DNA of 64,000 nt, taken from contig JAWNGF010000009.1 in NCBI GenBank assembly GCA_037039685.1, positions 186,001 to 250,000 of the forward strand. The letters are read 5' to 3'. Below the pieces are notes generated by a model. The model was not told the origin of the DNA and did no database searches. It saw only the letters and a list, made by a program, of their open reading frames with translations. The position numbers were made by a program, and so were the translations under genes. Position 1 is the stretch's first letter. Every line of letters begins with the position of its first letter. Shown in pieces: positions 1 to 13,600 of this stretch. This DNA comes from Ceratobasidium sp. AG-K (Eukaryota > Basidiomycota > Agaricomycetes > Cantharellales > Ceratobasidiaceae).

Positions 1-860
1 ACAGTGCATAGGTTGGTGGTAGATCTAATTCCCATGCCATGATGGTTTGTTGCGGTGGGTTTGTTCCGAGACACACGGGAAATACTCGGTCAGTGCAGGG
101 GTAAACCAAGCAAGCAGCCCTTTGTGTTTTGATTGCACCACGCAACTGTCTGCAGTGGAATGAAGAGAACATCCCATAAGTCCGAACTGCCGTATCCTCT
201 TCTCGACGTAGAAGCCGTCGGAGGTATTGTATCCTTGACTCCGTGGTTTCCAAACTTGCCACTGGACAAGTATGCCAACCCAAGCGCTAAAAGTCGAGTA
301 GGGTCCTTTGCATAAGCCTTCGGATATATTGTGTTGCGGAAACATTGCACACATGTACCAGTGATGACAAATATTATGTGGACACGTGATCTGCCCGAGA
401 CTCAATTTGCCCAACCAACGTGTGCCATACCTGAATGGGTGAGTCAAGAGGAATAATTTAAGTCAGATTAGAGTCGCATATATCTGATGTAAGTTGCTAG
501 CAAAAATTCAGGCCCAAAAGGCATATATGTGCCTTGTTAAAGAGCATACATTCAGATGGTGTCCTTGAGCACACTTTCCGTTACAGCGGCGCAACGAGGG
601 ATCCAGATGAGGATCTTATGAGCTCAATGTAATCTTGAAGCTGATACAAGGCCCGCAGGGTTTTCATTTGTCAGGAGTCGGAGCCCCATGACATTCAGGT
701 AGGGTTCGGTTGGGTATGTGCCACAAATATATTACTGATCAATCCAGCTAATACAAACAGCCAACTGTTGGAATCTACAGAACGAGTCTCATGTGGTATA
801 TATATGCACATTAAGGCAAGAAGAAAAACGAAAGTTGCACGTGAAATTGTAAAGCTTCCC
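1..860. other. Intergenic, no supported gene
   Basis: No recognised gene is visible here. A 140-codon open frame on the minus strand (25-447) has no family signature and an odd cysteine- and histidine-rich composition, so I do not call it. CACGTG occurs near 378 and 838. The stretch lies downstream of the DUF6534 gene that ends near 861. Confidence 0.5.
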
Positions 861-2825
861 TCATGTTACAACATTAATGTCACTCGATGACCGAGACCGC
901 GGCGCCCAGTTATCTGCCGCGTGGGCCTTTGCCGGTAACTGTAGCTGCACAGTGCTTACTACAATCGTTGCCTGATCGCCTCGCTCGGTATCAATCGACC
1001 GTCCCCGCCGAGACTTTGAATACTCTCCCAACTCAAAACTGGTCTTATCCTTGCTCAAGCCAATTGAGTTCGCATCAGAATAATATGAGGAATAGTACCC
1101 ACTGCATCAGTTTCGACTCTTCTAGAGACCCTAACAGATGGAGCTACATTTTGATAATGTTCTAGAACTCGACTAGAAGCTTTGTCTCGGCCAAATGATC
1201 CCGGGATCGAGATTCCTTGTGCCGACTGTGGGCCTGTCGTGCTTCCCTCCCATCCACCACGCGCGTTGAGGGTGGATAGTAAGGAGCTGGTGTATAGTTT
1301 GCCTAGCGGAAGTGAAATATGTGGTTAGCAAAGGCGCAAGGTGAATGTATGCGTCGTTGAAACGTACAGAGGGGAAGATTGAAAAGCAGATGACTTGAGA
1401 AGTCTATCGGTTAGTTTGCGTACTCATTATTTTTCAGTGCGACTTACAGTGGGGTCGGCTATAGAATCACATACACATTGTTAGAACAGGTGAGATCGTG
1501 CTATGGACCAAACTCACCACCGCCATGAACAGCGTCAAGTCAACAACGGCCCATATACTTGTGATTAATCCCGTTTGTACAGTCACTATGGATTATCGAA
1601 GGTCAGAACAACACCCAGTTGCCCTAGAAGTGCATGACGTACATCTAATCAGCTTGCTGATGAGATCATCGGTCCGAGAAAATCCAGTCCTGCACGTGTG
1701 CTAAGAACCAATAATTAGTTCTCCTCAACGGGACACAACAGGCGATCCCACCAAGTGCCAAGTCAAGACGCATGTAATAAGAACGTCCGTCGCAGCAGAA
1801 GTAACCAGCCACACTACGACCGACTATTCATCCCCCTTGACGTCAATGCAAGTTAATGAGATACACGAAATGGTACACACCGCTCTTAGCTCGTCGAACC
1901 TGGCAAAATCAACAACCCTAAACGCCCCAGCAGTGGTGATCGCGCCTGCCACTACAAGTCATATACTATCAGCGCTTCATACCTAACACGGGCTCGCATG
2001 TAGACGAACCGAATTGAGTGACCACCAACGCTCCGATTGCCACGCTAACCCACGTTCGCCCGGTGAGCCGAACGATCCGCCACGCAAAGAAGCCTTGCAC
2101 CGTCGAAGCGATTGCCACCTACAAATGGGAGCTTTCAGCATCCACATGTAAACAGGCGACCTCATATTCGCCGTGACACCGAATCGAAATTAGACTTACG
2201 GTCAGCAAGGGCGCTGTCCGACGTACAGAACAATTCGGATCCAGATTCAAACGTAAATGGGCGTCTACTTATCAGTTTGATCCGTGACTCACACATATGA
2301 ATAACTGTATTTCGACCCGTCAATATGGGACTAATAATTAACTTAAGTGAGACTTACACCAATGCGAGTGGGCAAGTGCGGCAAAATCGCCTAGGTCGCA
2401 TACACCTGTTAGTAGGTGGGCGGTGTTGTATGCAAAAACATATATACCGAACAGAGTGATTGTGTACCGGTACACGAACCCAGTATGGAACACGGTAATG
2501 AGCGTTTCGAGGAGAGTGAGCCAGGCGACCTGCAAGTCGCATTAGTACACGCGCACAGATGTGATTCTTGCTGGAGAACGTACCACTAGTTTGACCCATA
2601 TATTGTCACTGGGTTGTCTGGTTTAGCCAACTGACCATTTCGGACTACTTGTGCAATACGTACCGGTAAAAGGCATAGTAAAAGCTGACTTGCACAATAA
2701 CGATCCCGTATAGCCATACGTTTAGGAAAGTACCAATGAGTATGGCACCCAAGCTGTGGTATGACGTCAAGTCCAGCTTGCATGCACTTTCAGTCTGTCA
2801 CGTACCTCGTATCGAGGACTGACAT
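861..2825 (-). CDS. DUF6534 seven-transmembrane protein, copy A
   Basis: Multi-exon membrane protein reconstructed exon by exon against copies B and C (17981 and 20657). The start ATG is at 2825 in a short first exon. Then follow the first membrane helix (LGAILIGTF, about 2740-2650), a 25-nt exon ending in WVKLV, the diagnostic helix ending YRYTITLFG (about 2460-2530), a 12-nt exon (2293-2304), a 14-nt exon (2200-2213), the segment QGFFAWRIVRLTG (about 2060-2115), further helices, an 11-nt exon (1448-1458), and the conserved block KLYTSSLLSTLNARGGW (about 1255-1308). The family is found in basidiomycetes; its function is unknown. The C-terminus is uncertain. Reading through gives a stop at 1055, but a splice near 1060-1110 opens a frame to 861 whose segment ATIVVSTVQ resembles TTIQVVTTA of copy B. 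No stop or frame break is needed to assemble the gene, so it looks intact although isolated from the other two copies. Confidence 0.72.
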
Positions 2826-3250
2826 GGTGCTGGGTAGGAGTGCGAGATTGCAATCAAGCCAGCAAGTGGAGGGGATGCAGGTACGAGTTGCTAGGAGCAC
2901 TCCTATATGTGTGGATAAGTCCGGCGTCTTTCCATTCCTCAATGTGGCTGCCCCGGATCTGCCACTACGTCGACTTGAATTTACACCCTCGTGGCAAACT
3001 GAGCCATAAATGTCTCCGCCAACACTACAACTTTAAGCCTAGGCCAAGGGACGACGGACTGATGCACAGATCGCCCTAGATATACCCGCCCGACTAAGTG
3101 CACAATTTGAAATCAATGGCTAATCTGTCATCGATGACACGTCATTATGGGAACAATAATTACATTCAAAAGGTAATTTGCAAAATATTCAGTACGATTT
3201 ACGTGACGGGAGCATCGTCAGCATGAGCCGAGCGTGATTGATACGATCAA
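2826..3250. other. Intergenic
   Basis: Upstream region of DUF6534 copy A and downstream region of the Vip1-like gene. Two overlapping open frames of 79-82 codons run in from the preceding gene on the plus strand and carry no signature. I see no clear TATA box or repeat. Confidence 0.4.
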
Positions 3251-4396
3251 CTAGTGCTTAGATGGAGAGGCAGGGGTTGGAGCTGGCTTTGTTTCGGACG
3301 CAATTCGCTTTGCTTCTTCATGGATGTCGAGGACCTGCTTGGATGTCGAGGAGTAGAACGCATACACCTTCTGTCCGAACGGTGAATTGATTGCCCTCTC
3401 GTAGTACTGGATCGGATTGTTAAGACGTATTCCGAGTAAATGCACAACAAACTTACAGATGCGGCCTGCTTCGAGTAACCTCCTTGCTCGTCCACCGTCT
3501 TGGCCTTGTCGCGAATGCCAGAGACGGCCTCCTGCGCCTTGCCTGATATAGTTGGGTGACGCGCGACCCCAGCGGCACCACCTGTCTCGGATGTTTCGCC
3601 AACTGCCTCCTTGCCCTTTTCAGTGCCGGCGGCTGTAGTCTCCTTGTGTCCAAACAGCTTCTCCCCGAGTGTGCTGTCAAGCGAACGGAGGTAATTCAGG
3701 AACCGTTGTGAGATGCCCTGTTTCTTGTCCATGTCGATGGCCTTTTGAAGGATGTTATCAGACAGTGTGTAACCTTTGGCGAGGTATTCGGCCTGTGAAA
3801 TAGCCAGGCCCGATATTAGACTCTCGGTCTAGACAAACCTGGATAAACACACGTACCACGATTGCCGCACGAGGCTTGTCGGTTTGCTGGATGGGTGTGG
3901 TCTCGTGGTGGTCGTCGATGTGAGGCGCATCTTCATGCTCGACTTCCGAGGTCACGGAGATTGCAGAGCCATCGAGCGTGCCACCTGTGCGTATGCGATC
4001 AGCAACTGCGGTGGCTCATAAGTAACAATTCGCCGTACCATTCAGCATGAGTGCAGTCTTGGCGGCGCTCGGGTTCTCGAAATGGACGATTGCAGATTTG
4101 GTGGCCGCATTGAATTCGATAGATGCGATCCTAAGATGAAGGCACAGGCGCTGGTTAGCGTCTAAGATAGCTAGATCAAAAGCCGAGGGCGCGATCTACC
4201 TTCCACAGAACCTGGATCACGCCAATCAGCCACAAGCACGAAAACCAGCCCACACTAGACTCACGTGAAGAAATCAGACAGGTTCTTCTCAGTAGTGGTC
4301 TCCGAGAGGTTGCTGTTCGGCAGCAATGGTTAGCACTCCACGCGATAGGCACACGAACAAGACATACGAGACATGAACAGAGTGCGTGGCAGCCAT
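3251..4396 (-). CDS. vip1: Vip1-like RNA-recognition-motif protein
   Basis: Six exons are inferred: 4368-4396, 4265-4312, 4039-4130, 3857-3984, 3457-3792 and 3251-3406, giving 262 residues with every junction in frame. Residues 1 to about 75 form an RNA recognition motif: strand VHVSNLSETTTEKNL, then SIEFNAATKSAIVHFEN and helix SAAKTALMLNGGTLDG. The middle has a conserved fungal Vip1 helix (AEYLAKGYTLSDNILQKAIDMD) and FLNYLRSLDSTLGEKLFG. The end carries YYERAINSPFGQKVYAFY and a helix with KQVLDIHEEAKRIA before a Thr/Pro/Ser tail. S. pombe Vip1 is the named homologue; such proteins bind RNA or nucleic acid, but the cellular role is poorly defined. The start is chosen because MAATHSVHVS splices exactly into the first RRM strand. 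Confidence 0.85.
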
Positions 4397-4636
4397 GATG
4401 TAGCGTTGGAGTAAAAGCTGGTGTGGTGTGGTAGAAAGTAAAGATCGCAGCGATCAGCCGGCGGTGCTTTAAGCTCTCGCGTGCTCCAAATGGAGGATGA
4501 TTCGACGTCAGCGTATACGTCATTCATATTGAGAATCACATGTCAACATTCCGTTCCTTGATTACGAGATAAATCGAATAAAAAGTACACCTGGGAGTAC
4601 ACAAGTCCAATCGAAATAAAATAGTCATAACACAGT

Positions 4637-7600
4637 CTAGTCCCCGAAATCATCCGGCTCTGCCGTTACGCCATCTTCTGCCCACAACTCCAACAATTGC
4701 TCTTCCTGGGCTAGTACGTCGCTCGCAGTCTTTCCGACACGGGTGGCAAATGTCACCCTGTCCCACGAGATGGGTTTATCGTGACGGACAGTAGCGGGTT
4801 TGTCTCCTGCGGCTGTCTTCTTCCCGGGAACGAAGCGAGAGGCTTTCCTATAAAGAACCCTTGTTAGTGACCGGATATAAACCAGGTTACCACACGTACT
4901 CTTCCGTAATACCATACAAGTGCTTCAAATGAGCCTTGAGCACCAGTGCAATCGAGATCACCGTCACGACACGGGCGCGCGCCAGCCCATCGGGAGAAGC
5001 TTCGGCAGATGGCCCATCAATATCCATCTGCGTTGCTTCAGTACGTGGGCTCGGACGCAAAATATATCCCCACTTACCGCCGCTCCAGATTGCTCCCGGT
5101 CACGCCGCTCCTGATGAAGAATCTCAATGGTGTGCATCCCCGCAACGGACAACACGTGTGTCAGTGCCGGATAACGGTTAGGACTTCTTCTTGCGTCTTG
5201 TAGTCAAACGCGGACATGTTTTCGCCAATATATCGCACAAGGTCGAGGTGGTCCTATGGTGATACTTGGGTGAGTTATATGCTCTAGGATTGGCCGACCA
5301 TACATACCTGGGTGCACGACAATACCGCCACGTCCACATCAAACACCCTTAAAAACGACTTCAAGAACTCTAGCTTAGTCGGTCGTTTCTCTCGAACCAG
5401 CGAATACCACCGATGCAACAAAGCCGTTGGGTGAGGGCTCAACCGGTATCCTATTTTCGTTCGTCAGCGTTTAGAACGATCAGGCCCCAAGTCGGGTTGG
5501 TAGCATTACCTTTCCAAGACCCGGGTTGTAGCTGCTTTTGGTATTCCAACGATTTCCCGACGGACTCCACATAGCGCGAATTGAGCAAGGAGGCGTGCTT
5601 GTTGTGTAACAAGGTGTGGAGGTTGGAGGCTCGCGAGCTGAGCGAGTTGTCATGGCTCGTCTCTAGAGCCACAATGATCGGGAAACACTAGTCGCAGCGA
5701 CGAGCTCTTTAGTAGGGCGGTGAGTATTTAGAAGCCGAGACTAACCTGAAGTGGATGAGCAAGCCCTTGTCGAACAGTGAAGCTCAGGATATCGACTGCG
5801 GGTGCTTGGATATGCCGATTGGAGGACAATGCCGAGGATAATATCTGAGTGAGATATCGCTGAATGATCGCCGAGCTCACGCTGAAGGATAAGGACGTCA
5901 ATATTTGTTACACGGGGTGTTAATCCAACGTACCCAGAGTCGCAAAGCCATCAGTATTTCCAATCAGCTCGTCCATGTTGACTGCACCGCCCTTCTTGGG
6001 CTTGTTGTTGACTGTGCACTTCGTTAGAGTGGGGTCATTTCAACTAAGGGAGGGACCAACCGGTCGAGTGTGAATGCTTCGAAGCTTCAGAGAGTAAGAA
6101 ATCCTGCATGATCTTAAGCAAGCGGGCTTGGGCTTCTTCTTGGGGAGACGCAAAAATGGCATCCATCATCTCCGCCGAGTCGTCGTGCGTAAGTAGAGTA
6201 GGGTGTGCGCGGAAGAGAAAGCCAAAGCATTGAAGCAAACGTCCTCGTAGTTGTTGGTCACTAAATCGCTGGTAGAGTCTATGGATAAGCCCATAAATGT
6301 ACTCGGCAATTGAAGTCTGAATGGGTCTGGTCAGTCAACAGGGATTATGGAGATGCAACCACCTACCTCCTTGATAGAGTCAATCGGGGCCTTGAGCACT
6401 GTTTCCAGGAAGTTAGCTGAGTGTATGCAGAGTTACTGTTGTGCCATACCCGGTTGTTCTTCACGAATCTTGTCAAAGTCGGTGTGCTCCCCAAGCAGCG
6501 AAACAATCAACGCCAAAATGGTCAGCGTTGCGAGGTCTTGGGGGGTTGTCTGTGCCTTGTTGAGGATCCCAACCAAACGAGCTGTGTACGAACCATTGAG
6601 ATATGTTCCCGATTTCTGATTCATAGTATCGGCACTTACCATTACACGAACGGAGAAGTGCAACCAGGCGTTGGTAATCGTGCGTAATATGTTGGACTAC
6701 GGCGCATAGGCAAGCAACGGTCTCGGGTAGGGCCTGAGATCCGGATTTGGTAAGAATATACTCGTCTTGCTCGAAGCATCTAAACGTACTGTGACTCCAG
6801 CGGTTCCTGACGGTTTGGTAACCATGGGCTCGAGTGTTTGTTGGAGCTCGGTACCAAACTTGGATGATCCGGTCGACATACGAGGAATACAAGAACGGAA
6901 GATTTTCAGCAGGTAGTCAGCGATTGCATGGTCGTCGGCCTAACAAATCAAGGGTAAGATTTTATATGTTCTTACTCATTATTTTACTCACGGTTGAGCC
7001 GCTCTTCAAATATGGAAGAAGAACCACAGCTTTGCGAGTCGACATTACAGTCGGGTGCGCAGCGGTGAATACGTGAACCGTCCGAATACAGTTAACGACG
7101 CTCTGGGTACAAATAGTCAGGGCTAAATAGGTGTATGTACGAGAATGGCTCACAAATCCGGGAATCTCTTGAGCGTCGACTAGGCTGTCGGTTAACGCAT
7201 CGCATACATCGACGTATCGTTGAACAATTGGACCAGAATCCTTGTCTCCTTTCCTTGCAATGATCTAATAAAATATGTTAGCTGGCGCTCGCATTCTCTC
7301 GATAAGGACCATACTTCGTGTAGCATATCCTCGAGTGGCGAATGCCGGTCCCGGAAGTTGCCATTCACCCCCATGATTACCGATATTTTGCTGGTCATAT
7401 ACCCGGCGCCGTTCACGCTGCTTTCCCGATTTGTTCCCCGCTTATTAGAGTTGGGCTCGTTGACGTCGGAAAACCAAAGCTCTTCGATGGAACTGATTGC
7501 GAGATCCTAGACGGGGTTTTGAGCAGTAAGCCACGGATTATCTAGGCAAAACACACCTTGATTCCGTCATCCTCGTCGAGCAATCTAAGGATGAGCTTGG

Positions 7601-10600
7601 TACAAATATCCACACGGCGCTGGTGGTTGTCTGTTAAGCCATATAAGCTCTTGAGCAGCTTGATGACACGTTTTCGAACAGCCAACCCGGTGTCCTGAAG
7701 GTACAGATGTGAACACTCGTGTATAAAAGTAAACGAGTCACGTACTGCAATTCGGTTGGCAATTTGGGGATAGTAATCATCGACTAGCTCGGGCGAAAGG
7801 ACCAAGTATTTGCCAATTAGTTCCACCGCTGCGTCGCGGACTGCAGGAGAGCTGTCCATAAGATGACTTTCAATGGCCCGTCGAACGTTGACCTGTAGTA
7901 TTGTTTTATTAGAGTTGCGATTCTATAGCCATCTCGCCTATATACCTGTTTCAAAATAGACGGGTCCTTGGTGACAATCAGACCCAGCGCGCGCAGGGCT
8001 TTGGTTCGCATGAACACCGCAGGCGCGTCGAGTGCTGTGATGATTGCGTTCAAGATAGGCTCAAACGCGTTGCGCAAGCTCTGAGTACCGCCGAAGCGCT
8101 CTGCTAAATCGTCCACTCGCTTGATTTCAGCATCAGTGCTATTGGGCAATGAGTGGTTAGTGAATCGATGGTTTGGCCCGGTGTATAAACCTACCCAAGG
8201 TCGAACATATCGTTGGTGCTTTCTTTCCAGATGCCTCGCAGTGCAGCTTTAACCTTGGAAGCAAACTGAGGTAAGTTGTTGTCCATAGTTTCGTCCATGT
8301 CCTCGTCGTCTCCTGTCTTTGAAAGGATGGAGTCGCATTGGCGGAGACAGGATGCAAGCTCTTGAGCCCAAGTAACCGCGGTGAGCTCCCGGGCGCTCTG
8401 AAATATTGGATTAAATGAGCCCGAAAGGACAATGCATGCACTTACATCGTATGCTTGGTCATCAGAGGAACGTTTTGTTAGGTGCGCATACACGTCCGAA
8501 TGAGCAAGGATCAGGTCGTCGAGGGCTTTCAGGTCGCAAGATGCGACGATCTGCAAACCGGGTCAATATTCTGACGGAAGTCCTAAAAGTATAGGTCTAC
8601 CTCTTCCAAGGGTTTTACGATTGTTTCGAAGGGAAGCTGCAGTGTCAAATGTGTCTCACGGAACCGGGTCGCGATTTCTCCTAGGTGGTCCAAAGCCATG
8701 TTCTTTGCGGCGCTGTCAGATGATGATTTGACGTCGTCGAGTGAGGATAGCTAGGAATCAACCGTCAGCGTGACTCTGAGTAGTGGGTATCTAAGCAAAT
8801 ACCATAAATTTGCAGACAATGCTCATGAGTAAGTTCGCGGCGGGCCATTCGGGCCAATTCAATACGACAAGGATGTCTTGAATGAGATTGTCAAAGATGT
8901 TACGGTATTCCGCCTCATTCGCAGATTTCGTAGTCTTGTTTTTACCCGTTCTAATTCAAGTATTGTTAGATCGGATTGATAGAAAACGACAGACGCCCAC
9001 CGTTGTGTCAAAAACAAAACGATAGTTTTGGCCGTCTTGGTCGCCGACTCGAGTCCATTTAGGTATAGGTGTATTTCCTATAGCAGAGTTCAGAAATGGC
9101 GGAGTTTGAAATTCTTTTGGATCTCACCTCACGATCATGCTCGTCAAGCAGAGGAACCTTTCCGCCTTCAACAAAACTGGCTGTCTTGGCATCAGCGATG
9201 GCCTCTCGCCGCTTTCGTGCCAGTCGCTGCGCGTGTATGCGCACATCATGTGCCGAGGTTTGTACGAGTTGGAACAAGAGAGCCGACACAACATGGATCG
9301 TTGCACCATCACGTAACCTGTGAACATATCCTCAAGTGTTATGACAGGGTTGAGGACTACATAGTAATTTTACTCACTTGAATTGTCCGGCCTTGAGCTT
9401 CATATCCGGTAGTTTGATCAAGGATCCTAGGATTTCCTCGACAATCCAAGCTCTCTGAGACTCATACCCAGCGAATAAAGCTCGGACAAGCCCAAGCGCC
9501 GCAAGCCGTAGTCCCCGCATGGAGGTAGAGCCGCCCAGCGCATCGAGGACCTGAATACGACCGCCATTCTTCTTCTCTGCCGCGCTACTCTTGGAACTCT
9601 TTTCGGACGTGACCTCAACCACAAAAAACGGTCCGATCCCAATGAACACGGCCTGGATGACCATCGTTTCAGATATCCCATGATTAGCAAGTGCAGTAAT
9701 GCGAGGCAGCGCGGTATTGAGAGTGCGGAAAATTTCGCCGAGCAGGTTCCGGTGTTCGGCAGCAGTAGCGGAATTACTCTGAGCCACATGTAGTAACAGC
9801 GCAGGGCTATGACCTTTAACGGGATATGAGCCTACTCCCAATAAAGTGCGTGAGACCTTACCATGTACGTCGCTCGCTGTCTCCACATATGGATAGATTA
9901 TACTCGCAAGCTGTGTCTTGATGACACCAAGGCAGCTAGTTATAAGATCCTCGGAATACAACTACCGCAACAAGTAAAGTCAGTCCAACACTAATGTGAC
10001 GCAATAGCTCGTCCTTACCTGCTTCGGGAGCCGCTCTGCGCTCAGGAATGCAAGTACACAGTCCGCCGCCGCAATTGCCTCTTTGCCTGTTTCCAGTGTT
10101 CGGGTTAGCTTCTCAAATTCTTCTCCGCCGATGTCCGCGTCCTCTTTCGCCTCTTCAACGTCCGGCTCCTCGTCCGAGTTCCCCTTTCCCTTCTTCTTCC
10201 CTTTGGGTTTAACCTTGGGAGCAGTACTAGGTGCCGCACCGCCGGAAAACGAGCCAAATGGATCTAGGTCCTCTCCCTTGGCGACACTCCGTCCGAGAAT
10301 CTTCAAGATACGCGTCAGATTACCAGAGTCAACCTCACTCAATCGAGTTCCACGGCGCCCAGCCAACTGAGCCAATCGTCCGACAACACTAGGCGCAAGT
10401 AGGGGAGCGCTCCAGTCTGTCGTCCTAGTTGAAAACCAATCTGCAGGTCCTCCATTCTCGGCAGCAGCTTCAGGGTCGAGCCCGTCTTCTGCCTCGATAA
10501 TATCGTCGATCAACGCGCATAATTTCTCTAGGTGGGCATCGCGTTTGCCTGTGCTCAGGCCATTACGCAGTTGCTCGGGCGATTTTCCGCTTCCAGTCTT

Positions 10601-13600
10601 TCGTGGAGGCATCTCAATGACCATTTGCATTCGGGAACCACCTCCTGAACCGGGGGTACGCATAGTCGCATCGTATGTCCGGTCTAAGGTATTTGGAGTT
10701 TTTGCGTTATCGATAGATATTGACATCATTCGCTTCACGGTCCTAGAACCCATATCTGCGTCTGGATCCCGCTTTCGTTTCATCGGCGATAGTGACAACG
10801 AGTCCGGGCTTGAGGTATCTAAGCGTTTGGGAGTATCCGAACTAGCATCCCGAATGGGCTCTCGCCACTTCTTGTCTTTGCGTGGAGTGACAAACGTAGA
10901 GCGTTGAGAAAGCTCAACCACTGGGGATAACCGAGGGCGTGCAGATGTTGTGCTCGAAGAGGACGAGGCCTTTGGTGGAAGGGGGGGACGTTGAGCCATG
11001 GTGTCATTGGTCTGTACTGGAGCTTTGGATTTCTGCTTCTCGACGGCCGTACTAGCACCAGCCGACAAAAAGGCCTCGAAATGAGCGGCAGAGTCGTCTG
11101 TCGTGTGCTTGGGCGGAGGTGGGGCCTCACGCTGCAGATGCTGTATACGAGGCGGAACTTGATGCTGCGGGGCGAGCTGAGATCCCCGAACCTGCTGTTG
11201 AGGGGGCAGAGTAGTGGTGGGAGGCTGAGGGGTAGATTGCTGAGACCGTATAGATAACTGTTGTAACTAGTATTCTGTTAAACGCCTCCAACCGAAAATC
11301 AGGACCGACGCCTACCTGAGAAGCGTATCCGTTGATTTCATGGCCTTGACCTTGCCCGCGCACCGAGACTGTCCCGGCTTGAGGGGGTTTTGATTTGGCT
11401 AAAGGCTCGTAGGGTGGCGGAGGAGTATCAGGATGAGCCGCATTCGCTTCCTGGATGATCGCTTGGTACTCGTTCGCATTCGACTGTTGGGGCGCCTGGA
11501 CTTGCGTTACTGGGCCAGCGTCCTCCATGGATGTATCGCCCCTCGAATCAGCGACACTCATCACATTGTTAATCTGCGGCGGCCTTGCTGGGACACGATA
11601 CCCCACTGGCACATTGGCGATCGGAGCCTGTCCCTGAACCCGCGAAGGTGGTTGCTCAGCAACTCTGGGCATCCCCTGTTGACCTGGCATATTCTGCAGG
11701 CGACGTGTAGGAAGATTGTGTATAGGCCGCTGAGTGGGTTGAGCTTGCTGTTGGGATGGCTGAGATGGTTGGGGTGACGCCAACACACGTTGTGGGCCGC
11801 CTTGCAAAACGCGAGGCGGGCCATTGTAAAGTGGACGTCCAATGCCACGACCGCGGAGAGGGCGTCCAGCAAGCGGCGCGTACAGGTCTCGAGAGTACGG
11901 CCGGGATGAAACGTCAGACATAGTACCAGAGGGCTGAGTTTGCGATGTTTGGGAGGGCTGCGACTGGACTGGTGGCTCTGGGGCAGAGAACTGTTGAGGT
12001 TGAACCTGCGGTAACTGCGATTGCCCGTGAGCTGCGGCAACTGGATGCTCGCTAGCGGCGTCTTTTTGCACGGACGAGATTTGGACGGGTTGTTGCTGTT
12101 GGGAAGGTGCAACATACGATTGACTCTGTGTCTGAGCTGGAGGTTGCGCGTACGTAGGAGATTGCTGTTGGCGTTGAGCGACCCCGGAGAGCGATTGAGG
12201 AGTGAGAAGTTGGTCATTCTGCTCATATGCCAAAGACGGTGGTGGGGCGAACTGTGCGGAGACCTGGCGCTGATGATGTGTAGACTGATGAGCGTACTGT
12301 ACACGCTGCTCTTGCCCGTGCGAGGCCAATTGCACAGGATTTGGGTATTGTATGTGCTGGTTGAACTGAGTGCCCTGATCGGTGTGGAGGGAATGAGCCG
12401 GCCGCTTCGAGTGAGAGGCTCGCATGACTTCTGCGGGTTGGGCAGAGCTGGTCGCTTGGGTCTGTTGCATCCGAGAATACTGAGCGTACTGCTGCTGAGC
12501 TGAAGAGTCGGTTTGTCCTTGGGCCCGCTGATGGACGCTGGGAGCTTGATCTTGTCGCTGGTATACGCCTGCAGACTTCTGGTAATGGCTACCCGGGATT
12601 TGGCTCTGTCTGAGAATAGCCTGGCTCGAGTGCGTACTTTGGGCCTGATCATGCTCCCGATAGCTCTGCTCCCTCGGGCGAGACTGCACCCCATACCCAG
12701 AAGGATACTGCTCCCCACTACCACGCGAGGCACTGGGCACCTGAGTATACGTTTGCCGTGAGCTGACCCCCTGGTCCGAACTAGATGGCGCCTGGTTCAA
12801 AGACACGCTGCGTTGTAAGCGCTGAGAGGGATAGGAAGACTCGGCGCTTGGGACTTGGGGATTGTTATAGCCTTGCTTGTGAGCTCCAGAAGCGTATTCC
12901 TGCGCATCTGCGGGGTAAGAATATCGTCCGTCCGTAGGGTATCCACCGTTGTTCTCCCGTGCGTATGCATTTTGGCCCTCAGCTGAGTAAGAAACTCGAG
13001 TATCCGAGCTGTGCCGCGGGAGCGTAGAAACGGGCTGGGACAAACGGGGAGCAAACTGGTGCGAGGAAAGAGGTGCCAAAAACGACAAAGCTGTAGAATC
13101 TGGCTTCGCAGACTGAGAATGAGGGTCCGTACTTGGGTTAGATTGGGGAGGGTATGAGGTCGCTGAGGACGGAACTTGGTGGTATGAGGATGATTGAGGC
13201 GCCTGAGAATTGTAAGACGCAGTATTTGATTGCGACATATAAGCTGCATGTTGATTATAAGCAGTCGGGTCTCTAGCCGAATGCGAGGCATGTCGAGGTT
13301 GCTGGGCGCCAGGGTGGCTCTGACGTGGTTGGTGACCTTGATTGTGGGAGAATACAGTAGAATCAAAGCCGGAATTGTTCGCCGCCGAAGACGAATGAGC
13401 AGGGTATTTATGCTGAGAATACGAATGAGATTGAGGCTTTAAGTTAGATTGAGGATACGAAGATTGATTCAACGACGATTGAGTCGGTGGTTGGTTCTCG
13501 GAAGCGTATGCATGAGATTGGGAGTATTGCTGAACCGGTTGGGGCGTCGAATAATTATGTTGCGATGACTGGTCGTGCATACGAAAGTCGGACCTCTGGG

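Noticed and set aside
25..447. 140-codon open frame on the minus strand at the window edge
   Set aside because: No family motif, high Cys/His/Trp content and overlapping frames on both strands; likely chance.
2338..2535. Frame read first as a lone DUF6534 fragment
   Set aside because: Rejected as a fragment because flanking exons on both sides reconstruct a complete copy (861-2825).
11433..13366. Several long frames antisense or in other phases inside the Scc2 N-terminal exon
   Set aside because: Low-complexity CAG/CAA-rich coding sequence opens all frames; only the Q/S/P/Y frame splices in register with the HEAT-repeat part.
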